Assembly: GCF_949987535.1 (NCBI RefSeq) | Contig: NC_080079.1 | Span: forward strand, 3,606,001 to 3,670,000 | Origin: Balaenoptera acutorostrata | Lineage: Eukaryota > Chordata > Mammalia > Artiodactyla > Balaenopteridae | Reading direction: 5' to 3' | DNA: 64,000 bases | Shown: in pieces, positions 10,919-24,563 of the stretch | Position numbering within the stretch: the stretch's first letter is position 1 | Layout: the number at the start of each line of letters is the position of its first letter | Translations under genes and position numbers: made by a program | Notes under the pieces: generated by a model | What the model was told of the DNA's origin: nothing | The model's input: the letters and a program-made list of their open reading frames with translations, nothing else | Database searches by the model: none

Positions 10919-13555
10919 TCTACTTGTTTGCCACTTGTGTCTTCCTCATCCTGACTCTGAAATCCTATTGAAACCCCACTGGTGGCTTCTGTGGTGTTTC
11001 TGGGTCACTTCCTGTGGGGAAGTTAGAGGAACCTGTCAGGTTCAGCTGCAGCTCAGGTGGGAAAGGCCAGAGCACAGAGAACTGTATCTACAGGTTGCAA
11101 ACCCTCCTTCGTGGCTGCAGTGGGAATAAAAAGCCATAATTTTATCTGATACATACATACATTCATATATATATGTGTAACTTCTGTAAGTGTGCACCTC
11201 TCTATATACACATTTTCCTGAGATAGAAATACGTCTCTTACGCCTTTTGTGTACAATCTACTCTCCTCTTTCGAAATTCTCATTGACCAGCCATGACAAA
11301 GGTACCCCCAGTATTCTGCCTGGACACTGACCCCAGCGCTGTGGCATCTGTCAGGCTCCCAGCACCCTCCCCACCCCCCGGCCAGTGTCTGCTTTGAGCC
11401 TCCCTCAGGGAACACGGGTTGCTTTGTCCAAACTGCTTTAGACACCAACCTTGGAATGGGTGGTAATTCTGGGTTCATCGAGTTCTGATTGTCACATTGG
11501 GTGTGGGCTGAGTAGCCACAGTAACTCCTAAGTAAGCAAGGAGGATTTTCTTCAATTATATACAAATGCAAAATGTCTCAGTGAAAGTAAAATCCTTACT
11601 GGTGTCAGAATTTGCTTAGAGCAGTTTGGCTAAGTGTGAAATGTACAGAGAAGTGGACTAAAATGGCACGGGGTGGTTGGACTGTATTCTCACGACTTTA
11701 GAGGTAGACGCAAATCTGTCGAACAAGAGTCAACATTACCCAGAATTTGAACTTGAGACATGACAGATGTATCAATTAAAACTCAATAATGCCGATAACA
11801 ATAATAGATTTGTTGAGGTCTTATGCACTGTAAAATTTATATCTTCTGGTACATATTTGGCTGTATACATGGTGTTGTCTAGATTTTAGTAACTTGAAAG
11901 GAAACCACTGAATATTAAAGGGAATAATGCATCTTCACCATATAAAATAAATGATTAGAATCTAAAGCCCTTCCCACTCACCAGGATTATCCAGAAGGTT
12001 GAAATTCACAGAAGATCCCTGTTTTCGGGTGTCCATGACTGTACCTGTCATTTGTAAACATTTGTTCTGATGATGCAGAGCAGCAGATTGGTGGTCCAGA
12101 GACTTTCTTGTCCCGTGAACCCGGCCGTGTTTTCCTGCTGGACCTTTACCCACTGTGCATGTTGCCTGTGACTGGAAGAAAGTATTTTGTCCGTGTGTAT
12201 TTGGAACAGAGTCCAAGAGTCCACATGCCACTGGGGAACCTGACATGACCGACTACATCCAGAGGTGTGGTACCCAAGCTTCTGCGCGTTCTCTATGCTA
12301 ATCTGGGCAATCTCGAAACCGTTGCTGTCATCATCACTCTTGGCCTGGGCTTCCCGTGTGTTTCAGAAGTGAAATATGCAGGCTTTCTGCCATCTAGCAA
12401 AAGCCCGGACTCCTTGTTTAAGAATACAAAAGCTGTTTAAAAAGTGTGTGAATAGAGTCCTGAGTGTGATGGGCTGAACTGGTAAAAAAATAATATTCAG
12501 CTCAGCATTTTGGCAAAGATTATGATCATGAGGCAGACTCATTTATTGATCTTCCCAGCTAGAAAAGACACATGTATGTAAGTAGCCAAGGAGAGGAGGG
12601 TCTGAACAGGGAACAGGACTTGGCTCCGGTTGTATTGATTTTGGCAAAAATGCCACGTGAAAAGTTATGCCTCAGATAAAAATAAATTATAATCTACAAG
12701 TATTTGAATGAGAAGTGTTCCCTGTGAAAACTTAATAAATGAATGCTAATTCAGTTACCAATTTGTAGCCATGAAACATAACCAGTCGTGTGATTCCGTG
12801 GAGCCTGTTTTGGAAAAGATTGCATAACCCATGAAGCAATTCTTCACAAAGTGCATAAAAGTGTCAGCTTATGTATAATTTATACAGCGAATGTTAGTTA
12901 TGGTCTGTTTAATAGTATTTAATGCTGTCATATGACATCATTCTTTCATTTACCAATTGAAAAAAATCAAAAAGACCAATCAAAAACAGTTTATAGAATC
13001 AGAAATATGCTTCTTGAATTTGATAACTATTGTAGAAGACGATAAACAGATTCACGGGGGGAGGAATCTTTAAAAGATTTTTGAAAAGAGTTATTGTGCT
13101 AACGCCCACTCAATATTTACTCTATGCTTATTGTAATCATAATTTACTTACCGTGTATGTGTTGTCTAATGCGCCGCTAACGTGCCTTAAGCAATTCGTT
13201 TTGCCGACAGCATAGTAAATTGCCATATATCCTTGGCGCTTTATTAGTAGCAATGATTAAATCCAATTTTAGTTGTAGTTACTACATTTTCTGCACTGCC
13301 TACAGGGCATCCCTATGGGGGGGAGAGGAGCTGCTGCCTGTATCCTTAATCTCTCCATCGTTTGGCCCCCAATCCATCCTTTCAGCAGGACATATTCTAC
13401 CTACCTCTGCTTACACTATTTTCCTACCATGTAGGATATTTTTGGTGCCATTTGAGAAAGCAGGTCAAAATGTTTGAAAATTGTTGTATTAAATAAAATA
13501 CCACGATCTGTCTTTATGCAGTAAAGCATTGAATAAAAGAAAATCTACCCTCTCC

Positions 13556-13558
<3 letters not shown>
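10919..13558. other. No recognised feature
   Basis: No gene or nameable repeat. The part from about 12650 to 13230 is AT-rich, lacks repeat hallmarks and looks like unique DNA. It is a reasonable place to look for conserved non-coding sequence, but nothing visible proves that. Confidence 0.45.

Positions 13559-13594
<36 letters not shown>
13559..13594. repeat. (GT)n microsatellite, about 18 units
   Basis: Uninterrupted GT run of 36 bp followed by a T run. Confidence 0.97.
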
Positions 13595-13597
<3 letters not shown>

Positions 13598-16500
13598 AAA
13601 TTCCATAAGAAACCAAGGATTGACTTCATATATTATGGGACCAGAATATTCTCGTATGTTAACTCTGGGTGAATTCTCATAGGGTATTTAACTCCACAAA
13701 GCAAGGCGGGGTATAATTTGTGTGAAATGTATTATAGAAAATGAAGTTACACACTATCATATGTCATGAACCCTGGCACGTGTTTCTTGGAGTTCCACTG
13801 GATGGGAATCTGCACAATTCAGCTTTAGTTTCCAAGCTCTGAGTTCACACGCTACACATGTGCAGTGTGTCTCAGAACCTCATTTTGTTTGCACGTGGAT
13901 TTCCTGGCTTCCGAGTTTGGGTTTGATCCAGGGGTCCTCACTTAGTCTGCAAGGAATATTTTGCAAGTTTTACCTGAGAGTCCGTAGGGTGGGTCCTCAG
14001 AAAGCCAACAACTCAGACTGAAACCCAACCCTGCTGCCCCCTGAGGACTCTGAACCCCTGCATCTCGTGGGCCAGATGCCTGGGAAAGGGGAGGGCTTGT
14101 TTCTCAGCCAAATTTCCACATCTGGTACGTTGGCTTCCATTGTTGCTGCTTGCAAGGTCCTCAGCAAACGTCCTTCAGGAATGGCTTGGGGGTCACCCTC
14201 AGTCGAATAGCACCAGAAGGTTTTATAAAGGATTTTTCCCTATCTTTCCTTGCCCAGTGTGGGATGTCCTTTGCACTGGGGAGAGAGAAGAAGACACACC
14301 CAAGCAATTTATCTCATGACCCAGGTGGCACCCAGGTCTGGCTTCCGATGCTGATGCCATGTTCCAAGGCAGGAGAGATGGTGGCGCTCGCAAGCTCACC
14401 ACTGAGTCCCACCGTCGTCGTGCTCTGCTGGCAGCTCCTGCAGCACATGCCAGGCCAAGATGGCGTCTATTGTCTTGGCTTGTCCATGGTGTGTCCTTAA
14501 AAAAAGCTGGGGAAGGAGCCTCCTTGGCCCTATCAGCCTCTGGCAGCTGTGTGCACATCTCCTTTTGTCCATCTCTCTCTCTGTCCTTCATCTTCCATCC
14601 AGTCGAGGCACTTAGCACCTGCTCAGGGTTTTCCAATTCCTAGGGAAGGTTCCCTCTGCCCTATTTCTCACCCTGACTACTCCCGGCTCCTCCCTCCCTT
14701 CCGTCTCTCTGAACCAGATGTTCCAGTACTAAATGCCATTCCTTTTGGGTCCTGCTGAGTGCAAATTTGGAAATGTGGGCTAATGAGGGATCCTTAGTTA
14801 ATGGGCTTCCCCTCCCATGTAACACTTTCCAGACATGCTCCTTTAGCCTAGGGTAGGGAACGGAAAGGTGGGAATTTCTTGTTTCAAGGCATCAGGCCTT
14901 GACTGAAGAAGAGATTTTGACAAGGGGGTCTTTCAAGGCCTTTGAACTCAAATCCTGGTGTGGCCGCCCACCTCTGCCACCAGGGGAGGGAGGGAGGGGA
15001 CCCTTCCTCCAGCCTCTGACTCATCCACTTCTGTCTCATCGTCTCCAGCTCTGTGGGTGCCAGGGTTAGTGTGTTGAGTTTGGACAGCCTCTGGACGAGT
15101 CTTCGGCTGACTCCTGAGTTCCTCTGGCTTCGGGACCTGGGGATGTCTCCAGGGTTTCCTCATTTATAGAGCAGATAGTTCTGTGGGCTTCCCAGGGGAC
15201 CACAGAGGGTACACCTGGGAATGCAGCCCAAGCACGTTCCAAACTACAGACTGTGATACATATGAGTGGTATCATTACGCAGCCTGATTCATCAGGGAGA
15301 GCCAGAGGGCATGAAATGCCGAAGGAGCCTCAGAAAAACACCCCCTATAGTGGTCTGAAACATCCCCTGGCGTGCTTGTGTTGAGGTTTTAGCTCTGGGT
15401 AGGCAGAGGACCACTCTGTAATTGACCAGAAGGAAGTGAGGTGGGCCGGACTAAGAGAAAAGCCAGCAAGGGTGACATATCAGATGTGGTGATAGGAAGG
15501 CCCATATGGTCTGGAGGACACAGGTGGGGCTGGGAACCCACCTTTGAACCTCCCACTCCTTGGTTTCAAGGCCTCTGTGCTGCCTCCTTTAAAATGCTGA
15601 GACAGGTCTTCTCCAGAGACTTGAAACCTCAAGAGGCAATGGAATTCTCTTGGGGAAATTACCCAGAGAATTTCCAAATCCACCTGATAATTTCAGAGAG
15701 AGCCTTAAACAGACCCACCACTTTGTGAGTCTGGAAGCTATAGTCCCCCTGACGCCATGCCACCTGGTATGAACTCGACACTTACAGGACTAACCAGCAT
15801 CTCTGAATTAAGGTAAATCCAGGTCATATGGAAAATCCAGTGCAGAACTCTGCTTCTTTGTCATTTTCACATCTCTTCATTCTGAAGATCAAAGCTGCTG
15901 TCCTTTGGAGCGATTACCTGACTAATTGTGTGGTTGTAGCTTACACACAATGAATAGTTGAATGGCTTTTTACTGTCAGAATTACACCTTCTCTAGGAGT
16001 TGGAAAGGAACAATGGCTCTGGTTGAGTCTGGTTGCAGTAATATTGATATCCTTCATGAATAGTAAAAAGATTGCTCTTTTTGAACCTTCCTTGGTTAAA
16101 TTGATCCCTTTTCTATAGGGACTTATAAAAATAGGTAGTGTATGAAAACAGCCTAAACAGTGGCTGTTGGGGATGAGACAGAACTGAAAGAGATAATTCC
16201 TCCTGAAAATCCACGAGGCAGCGGGAAATGCTCTAACACACGAGGTTCATACGAACTTAAAATACTTCGTTTTCTTTTTACCTGGTCTTGGAAGTTAAAA
16301 CATGTCATCTGACATTTTTTTTTCCTGCCCATGTTTTTTTAACCGCCCCCCCCAGCCCACCTCAAACAAAAGCATATGATGGATTTTGGTGGGGTCCTTC
16401 TGTTGTCAGATGCTTCATTTCATGTAGTTCATCCAGAATCGTCCCTATTAACAAATTCCTAACATAGTAATTCATCTAAAATGAAATCGGTTTCCAGGCA

Positions 16501-17707
16501 GCCTCTCCAGAGCAACCCCAGCTCACCCGCTGGCCTGGTGGGCAAATCCACTTTACATTCCTGAAGGAAAACAAGGACACGGAAATCATCTTTGTGACAC
16601 GGGACTTCAGCGTCGCTTTGGGTAAGAGCCTGCAAGATGCATTTACCCAGGAAAAGAAAAAAAGGCATCTTGTTCCCAAATATTGAAAGGTAGACAACAA
16701 ATGGCGTATTTTTAATTACTTGAATGCTTTAGCACAGAAAGTAGTCAGTTTATAGTTACCTTCAATACGTAGACTACAAATTATTAGTGCATGAAAATGG
16801 CATCCAAGTTCTGCTGCTGGGTCTAGTAATTTTGGATATTTTCCATGCTATTACTGCCTGCTCCATATACCTTTACTGGTTCTTTTTGAAATTAACTTAA
16901 TGGCACTCTGCAGAAATGGACTGCCTACTGCGAGTGAGCGCTTGCCTGCAAAGATGGACTGAGTTCCCACTGAGAGGCACTGATTTGGCACAAACGGAGA
17001 AATGCTTTAGCATTAATTTACTTGAGTATCAAATTATTCAAAATAAATAATTAAAGGGTTTTTAGGAGTCAGAGTCAATATTTGCTTTCAATATTTTGGA
17101 TCCATTAACACATATGTCGTATTGAGAAAGGCCCGGGCCCTGCCAAGTTCTGCCTCGGCAGCAATGCATCCCTAAGCTTGCCACAGGTTTTTCCCTTCAG
17201 GCATTTAATGTCGTTTCTCTGTGCCTGAAATTTCTCCGCAGCTCCCATTATGCTTATCTGGCAAGTCCATCTTCCCCTCCTAGCTCTGGTGGTTTAGTGG
17301 TGTCTGATGTCCTTCCCTTTTTACTAGGCTGGAGGCTGCAGACCTCCTCGGGCGGGATTTCTCTGTAGGGACAGGGTCCTTGGGGAGAGAGAGGTGTGGG
17401 GACAGGAGGCCTGCGTGATCCCGGGAAGGCTGGCAACCACAACATGGTTGTGCTGGGGAAAAGAGCCCCCAGAGGCTGCTCCTAGAGCTGCAGTTTGACC
17501 CTGTCATTGTCAAATCAAAATCATCTCCAGGATCACCTGCCCTACCCTGGGGTAGAAGCTCCTCCTCCCTCAAGCTCCCTGGGATCCTGGGCTTGGATGT
17601 CCAGCCATTGTTTGCAGCCCGGGCAACAAACAGCAACCCAACGACAGTATAAGAGGCCATAGAGGGAGGTCTCAGTACTGAAAGGGTGTGGCCATCCTTC
17701 AACTCCA
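13595..17707. other. No recognised feature
   Basis: No gene or repeat that I can name. There is a short GGGA-type run near 14982 and homopolymer runs of T and C near 16310-16360. The overlapping open frames around 14150-14650 lie on both strands and have no recognisable domain. Confidence 0.45.
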
Positions 17708-17775
17708 TGCACTGTGTGTGCGCGTGTGCTCACATGTGTGTACGCTCGTGTGCGCGTGTGCACGTTTGTGCTCTG
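17708..17775. repeat. Alternating purine-pyrimidine tract (GT/GC-rich)
   Basis: An imperfect tract of TG, CG and CA steps ('tgtgtgtgcgcgtgtgc', 'gtgtgcgcgtgtgcacg'). Such alternating tracts can adopt Z-DNA; that property is inferred from base order alone. Confidence 0.8.
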
Positions 17776-19589
17776 GCACAAATTGGCCAAGCGGTTGACA
17801 CACAAGTCTGTCGTCTTCTTACATTATCATTTGGGGGGCCGTGATGGGGGGGACCCAATCCTTTGAGACTGAGCGGTTTCTAAGTATTTCTGGTTAACCC
17901 ATTTTCAGCCTGTGCGAGGGGAAGAGCGATGTGAATATCCCTTTAATTTCCCTCTCCCACTCTCCCTGTCTCAGCCCAGAAGCAAGAAAGGACCCAAAGA
18001 GTCATGGAGAGAAAAGAAGAAGCAGCGTTCATTCTACGAAGGGCTCTCCAGTCTCCCTCCATAAAGGCAGGACAATTTCCATTTGAAAGAGAGGACTGTT
18101 AATGAGCTCTATTCTCCTAGCCTATCACCCCACAAGCAAAGGGGCTGCTTTGAAGTCAACACGGTCTATTATGGGTGAAATAAACCCCGCAGAACAAAGG
18201 GCAGTTCAAGTACAGACTTGCAGACGCTAACAGCACATGCTCAACCCCACTTCAGTTCTGCTGGCGGCTCCCATCCGAGGATGCCCTGAGTCTCGTGGGA
18301 TGGGACTTGGCATCCCCCAGGCACCTCTGTTCTTCTGGGACATGGGACCCCGAACGGAGGCTTCTCATTGGTGGAAAAGCCCATCCCTCATTTCCTTCAG
18401 GTTTTAGAGAGCTATGGGTAAAGACTTCTAAAGGTTTTATCAAAATGTTTTCCTTTTCAAGTACAGGGGAAGAGAACACAGTTATAAACATGGTAGACTG
18501 GCCTTTTTGGCTGCATCTGAAATGAGTATTTTCTGCCTGTAAGTTCAGCAAATAGCACTGAGCACCAGTAACTGGAGAACAGGGTCTAAATTCCCTCCTC
18601 TTCTCTGAGCAGGAGGAATTTGGCTTCAAATGTTAATCATTTTAGGCATGGATTTCATTTCTATTACCCTGCAGTATTGGGCTGCTCTGAAAGCAGAGGA
18701 ACACACGATGCTTTCTACACAAAATGAAGAAGAAAGTGGGCTTCCACCACCACAAATCTGGGTCTCAGAGGATGAGTCCATCTACTGAAATGTGCTGCCA
18801 CGTCCCACCATAAATGCTAGGCTGCTGTCAGTACCGCGTGGGCACCCACAGGAACACGTGTGCCACTGCGTGTTAGCACAGCTTCTAACATGCTCCACCT
18901 GTTACCCTGCTGGCTCACCTCTTCCTGGAGCAGTAAGACTGATCTCAGCCAGGCAGGACAGTCTTGAGGATTAAGTCAGTAAGAGGTTGGAAAAATAATT
19001 GGTGTGGCATCTTTAAATTGGCATTAAAAAATTGAACTCACAACGTTGTCAATTACACATCCTCTTAAATTATACATTGAAGAGGGACATTAATAACTAT
19101 AAAGAGACCGGAAGAGGTGGATAAATAAATCACACATAAACCAGTGTGTGTGGTGCTGAAGCAAACGTGGAGTATCAGGGATGCTGACTTTTGTGAGCTC
19201 TCCTGTTACAGTACGAAAACAATGTTCTTTACAATTGAGGACGTGTTTTAGCAGCAAATCAGAAAACTGTACTTCCTAGCATTACTCTATCACTAAGAGA
19301 TTTCTCCTTTTCTAATATTTCATCTTCCATAATTGTACTTGTTTACATTGCTTGTCTATTATTACAGGACTCCCTGGTCTTCTCTTCCTAGGATTAAACA
19401 ATCATATTTAAGCATCACCTTGCCCCCTCCAAGAATTTAATGAGAATGAGACTGTCCTTGACATTTCCGTGCTTCTACCTCTTGTGCTTGTATCCAGGAC
19501 CCCATCACCGTTCACGTCTCATCATGAATTTCTCCCACCTTGTCTATTCCTCATCATTGCTCTCCTTTCAGCCAGAGTAAGTGGTTCCC
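17776..19589. other. No recognised feature
   Basis: No gene or nameable repeat is seen. Confidence 0.45.
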
Positions 19590-20378
19590 TGAGGTCCCCG
19601 CCATAAACGCGCCTATCCTGGTGCTTACCACATTTAATTTCGTTGCATTTCTACTTGTTGAGTATGGAATGTTACCAGACGACAGAAGCCTTCCTTATGT
19701 TTCCTTCTTGTTACTACCCTGCCAAAACTTACCACCATTCTGACATCTATGACCATAGTTTAATTTTACCTGTTTTAAAACTGAATGTGTATGAAATTAT
19801 GTTTCATCCACTTTTGTGTCTGTTGCATCTGGCTTTTTAGCTCAACAATATTTCTACAAGGTTCATCAGTATATGTAACAATACTTTGTTCGTGTTCACT
19901 GCCCATAATATTCTACTACATGGAAGTATCGCAATATAATCACGTGTCCTACTGTTGATGGGTATCTGTGGGTCCCCCAAGTTTTGTCAATTACAAACAG
20001 CACTGCTGAGAACGTTCTTGTGCACGTCCTTTGGGAAACACACGGGTGCACTTCTGCTGGGTATATATATATCTAGGGACGGACTGGCTCGGTCGTAGAC
20101 TATGTGAGTCATCAGCCTGATTAGATCCTCAAGCAGGTTTCCCAGTGTCTGCATCAGTTCATACTCTGACCAGCAGTGGGTAAGAGTTCCAGTTGTTTTG
20201 CATCTTGTCAACACTTTGGCACTGTCATTCCCCCCCTCTGTTCTGGTGGCTAAGCAGTGATATCTCTTTGCTGTTTGAAAATCACAGTTCTTTGATGACT
20301 AATTATGTTGAACACTATTTAATATGCTTATTAGCCATTTGTTGAAGCTTTTTAATGAAGTGTACATCAGTTCTTTGG
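19590..20378 (-). mobile_element. Old L1 fragment (ORF2 end to 3' region)
   Basis: The plus strand reads as antisense L1. 'tctggctttttagctcaacaa', 'ttctactacatggaagtatcgc', 'agcactgctgagaacgttcttgtg', 'gggtaagagttccagttgttttgcatcttgtcaacac' and 'ttgatgactaattatgttgaacac' follow the order of an L1 ORF2 C-terminal region at high divergence. The left limit is approximate. It seems to be cut at its right by the poly(T) end of a second L1. Confidence 0.7.
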
Positions 20379-21675
20379 GTTTTTTGTTTTTTTGTTTTGT
20401 TTTGGTGCTCACAAATATTTTTTAATTAAACTTTTTTATTTTGAGGTAACTGTAGGTTCACATGCAATTGTAAGAAACAATACTGAGATTCAATACATGT
20501 TTTACCCAGTTTCCCCCAAAGGTAACATCTTGCATCGCATAGTAGAGTATCAGCACCAGGATACTGACACTAATGCAGTCAAGACAGAATATCTCCATCA
20601 CCCCAAGTATCCCTCATGTTGCCTTTTTGTAGTCATACCTAGATCCTTGGTAACCACTAATCTGTTTTCCATTTCTGTAATTTTGCCATTTCAAAAATAT
20701 TATATAAGTGGAACCATATGGTATATAACCTTTTGGGATTGGCTTTTTTTCACTCAGCATAATTCATTTGAGATTCATTCAAGCTGTTGTGTGTATCAAT
20801 AGTTCATTCCTTTTTATCACTGAGTAGTGTTCCATGATATGGATGGATCACAGTTTTTTTAACCATTCATCTGTTGAAGGACATCTGGGTGGTTTCCACT
20901 TTTGGGCTATGAATATTCATATATATGCATATGTACATATACATATATCATATAATTGTATATGCTTGTGTTTCTGGACTCTTTATTCTATCCTTGCATC
21001 GTGAGTTTTAGTAATTGACTTGGGAAATACATCTTTCTCTTATTAAAGAGTAATACATTTTTTGACTTCCAGAGTGTCATTTGCATTTCCATATAAATAC
21101 TAAAATCAGTTTGTCAACTTCACACACAAAATACCTCCTGGGATTTTAAGACTGGGGTTTTACTGACTCTCTAGGGAACTGACATAATTACACTATTGAG
21201 TCTGTTAATCAATGCTCATGGTATATATTTCCACTCATTTCGATCTCCTGTAATTTATTTCAGTGATTTGCTGTTTTCTGTGTAGACTCTGTATATCTTT
21301 TAGTAGATTTATTCCTATGTATGTGATTCCTGATGCTATTATAACTGGTGTCAATGAAAAAAGTCACATTCTAGTTGTTTATTTCTAGTGTATAGAAATG
21401 CAATTTTGATTTTTGTACATTGACCTTGAACCCAGATGCTTTAAGTCTAATAATTTATCTGTAAGATATTCTACATACATAATCATGTCACCTGAAAATA
21501 ATTAGTTTTGGTTCTTCCTTCCCAACACTCATACTTTTATTTTTCTTGCTTTATTACACTACTTAGGACGTCTAGTACAACGTTCTCATGAGAGTGATAA
21601 CAGCAAACACTTTTGTCTTTTTTCCAGTTTCTGGGGGTAAGTTTCAATGTTTCATCAGTAATTATGATCATTGCT

Positions 21676-21698
21676 GGTATGTGTGTGTGTGTGTGTAT
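21676..21698. repeat. Short (TG)n tract
   Basis: About ten TG units inside the old L1 reverse-transcriptase region. Confidence 0.85.
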
Positions 21699-22663
21699 CC
21701 TTTGTCAAATCAAGGAAGTTCTCTTCTAGTTCTAATTTGTTAATTTTTCATTATAGATGAATGCTTAATTTTATTAAATTCATTTTCTGCATCTGCTATA
21801 ATGATTGCAGATTTTTCCCTTTATTTTGTCAATGCAGTCAATTACATTGGCTGATTTTTAAATATTATACTAACATTGGATTCTTAAACCCTGTGGAGAT
21901 GTGATGCATTTGCCTTTCTCTTTCATACCAGATTTGGTTTGTTGATATTTTATTTGGTAAATTGGCATCCAAATTAATGAGAGAGATAGGCCTGTAATTT
22001 TTCTTTTTCATAATGCTCTTATCAGATGTTGGTGTCAAGATTATATTGGTTTCAAAAAACAAATTGAGAGAGTGGTTTCTCTTTTGCTAGGCTTTGAAAA
22101 AGATTGAGTAAGATAAGCATCATTTCTTTCTTAAATGTTCAGAAGAATTCACTAAGGAAGTCACTTAGACATTGAGTTTTCCCTGGGGGATGTCTTTGAA
22201 CCACATGTTTAATACACATCAAACTTTTCAGATTTTCTATTTCTTTTTGAGTCAGTTTTGTATGTTTCAATGAATTTGCTTGTTCCACCTAAATTCTCCA
22301 AATGTATTGACATGAAGTTGTTCAAAATACCATCTTCTTAATGTCTACAATGTCTACATCGATGACTTTTTTGGTTGTTGTTCTTGGTATTGTCGCCTCC
22401 CTGTTTCTTGATCAGTCTCACTATCTTCATTTATATATTTTGTTAGATTTTTCAAAAAGCCAACTTCAGGCTGTGTTTATTTTCTACTGTATTTGCTTCA
22501 TGTTTAGCTGGTTTATGCTCTTACCTTTATTCTTCTTTCTTTTTCTGCTGTCTCTAATTTGCTATTAAACCTACATATTGAATTCTTAAGTTCTGTTATA
22601 CTTTTCATTTCTTTGGGCTCAACTTACTTTTTGTTTTTGGGTTCTTGATATGAGTACTTAGGG

Positions 22664-24217
22664 CATTAGTTCTCAAATTAACTTCTGTGAACCCTGGGAC
22701 TACCCAGGAAATTTAGGATCCCAATGAAGTAAAATATAATTTCATAATAATACTAAAGCAATATAATACAATATTCATTACCTTTTCTATGGTGTCGTTA
22801 TTTTTATTGATGGTGTAAAAACAACAGAACAGTGAATAAAATTGTTGGTGCTCTAGCTTGAATTAGCATAGTAGCACCAAAGTGTATTACTAGTCATTAT
22901 ATTCTTTAATGCCACATACTTACAAACAAAATGCTCATTTCACTTAAAAAGTATATTTGATGAGTGGTAAAAAATATTAATTAGATTTTTCTTTTAATAA
23001 ATATTCTGTATGGCAAAATAAGAAATATGCATAAAGCATTTCTGCTGAATACTGAAGTCCAGTGATTGACTCAAAGAAAAGCACTTTTGTGACTGTGACA
23101 CAAAGTGAACTAGCCCACTGTTTTCATGGATTGCTATTTTACTTGAAAAAATAACTGACAGACAAGTTTTGGTTACTCCAACTTGGGTATTTAGCAGACA
23201 TTTTCCCAAATGAAGAATAAAATGGGCCTGTCATTTCAAGAAAAATCACTGAGAGTATTTGTTGCTAATGATAATCTTCAAGCTTTTAAGCAAAATTGAA
23301 AATTTTGGAAGACTTGCATTCACCAACTATTGATCCACCATGCTGGTTTGCCTAGAACTGTGGGGTTTCCTGGGATGCAGGAATTTCGGTGCTAAAATTG
23401 GAATAGTCCCAGTCAAACTGGGAAGGTTGGTCCCACTAATTGTGAACTTGATACCTTACCTATACTTTGAGACTTTTATAATGAGATAGGTAGAGACATT
23501 AATAAGTGTAATTTAAAAATATTGTATAAGGATAATGTGTTGATATTTGCAAGATCTACATAACTCAGTAAACTAATATTTTCCAAATGACCATTGCATA
23601 AGGTTATAAAATCATGTATGAGTGAAAGATCCACTCAATGTGTAAGAGAGACAATGGATTTTAATGCAACAGAGTATAGAAAGTGCATTCACATGGGTTC
23701 AGATTTCACATTGCAATTAACCTTTAAGAAACTATACCCGCCAAATTTTGGTGTAGTATCAAAGAAGACCTACACAATTATCTGACAAGGCTATTAAAAT
23801 ACTTCTTTGTCCAACTACATAGCTATGTGAAGCTGAATTTTCTTTATATACTTCAACCAAAACAAAATATCACAACAGATTGAATACAGCTGCAAATATG
23901 AGAATACAGCTGTTTTCCATTAAGCCAGGCATTGCAGAAATTTTCAAAAATGCAAAACAATGCCAAACTTTTCACTTAATATTTTGCTTTAGAAAATATA
24001 ATTTTTTTCTAAAACGATGTTATCAATGTTAACATGTAATTGATTCATTATTGTTACTTAAAAAGAATTAATAAATATTTTTAAAAGTCTCAGTTTTAAT
24101 TTAGAATGTGGTAAATAATGATTGATATTATTCACATAAACAAAAGTTATTTGGGATCCTCAATGATTTTTAAGACTACAAAGGTGTCCTGAGACCAAGA
24201 AGTTTAAGTGCCTTTGG
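22664..24217 (+). mobile_element. hAT-type DNA transposon relic with dead transposase
   Basis: The ends are degenerate inverted repeats: the left end starts 'cattagttctcaaatt', and the right end, reverse-complemented, has 'cttaaacttcttggtctcagg'. CTTAG flanks both ends (22657-22661 and 24218-24222), consistent with an eroded 8-bp hAT target duplication. Inside, plus-strand translation around 23830-23970 gives remnants such as SLYTSTKTKYHNRLN and QLFSIKPGIAEIFKNAKQC, like the C-terminal dimerisation region of hAT/ZBED-type transposases. Stops and frameshifts abound. It sits inside the old L1, so it inserted later. The family (Charlie-like) is my best guess. Confidence 0.7.
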
Positions 24218-24338
24218 CTTAGATCATAATTTTTCAGCCTTTACACATGTCCAATAAATGTATTTAAGGCTATACATTTCTTTCTAGGTATTACTTTATT
24301 TGCAAATTTTGGTATAACTTGTTTTTATTATTATTCAG

Positions 24339-24563
24339 TCTGGGATTGACATATATACACTACTATGTATAAAATAGATAACTAATGAGAACCTGCTGTA
24401 TAGCACAGGGAACTCTACTCAGTGCTCTGTGGTGACCTAAATGGGAAGGAAATCTAAAAAAGAGGGGATATATGTATACATATAACTGAATCACTTTGCT
24501 GAACAGCAAGAAACAAACACAACATTGTAAAGCAACTATACGCCAATAAAAATTAATTAAAAA
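24339..24563 (+). mobile_element. 5'-truncated L1 3' end (artiodactyl/cetacean type)
   Basis: About 225 bp of L1 3' UTR begins 'tgggattgacatatatacac', contains 'agaacctgctgtatagcaca' and ends at 'gccaataaaaattaatt', with AATAAA at 24545-24550. It is a dead fragment inserted in the old minus-strand L1. It shares its first 80 or so bases with the 3' end of the intact L1 at 41906-47847, but continues for about 150 bp more, into the AATAAA-bearing module that the intact L1 lacks. Confidence 0.85.

Noticed and set aside
12650..13230. Candidate conserved non-coding element
   Set aside because: It looks unique and AT-rich, but conservation cannot be judged from one sequence, so it is only mentioned in the interval description.
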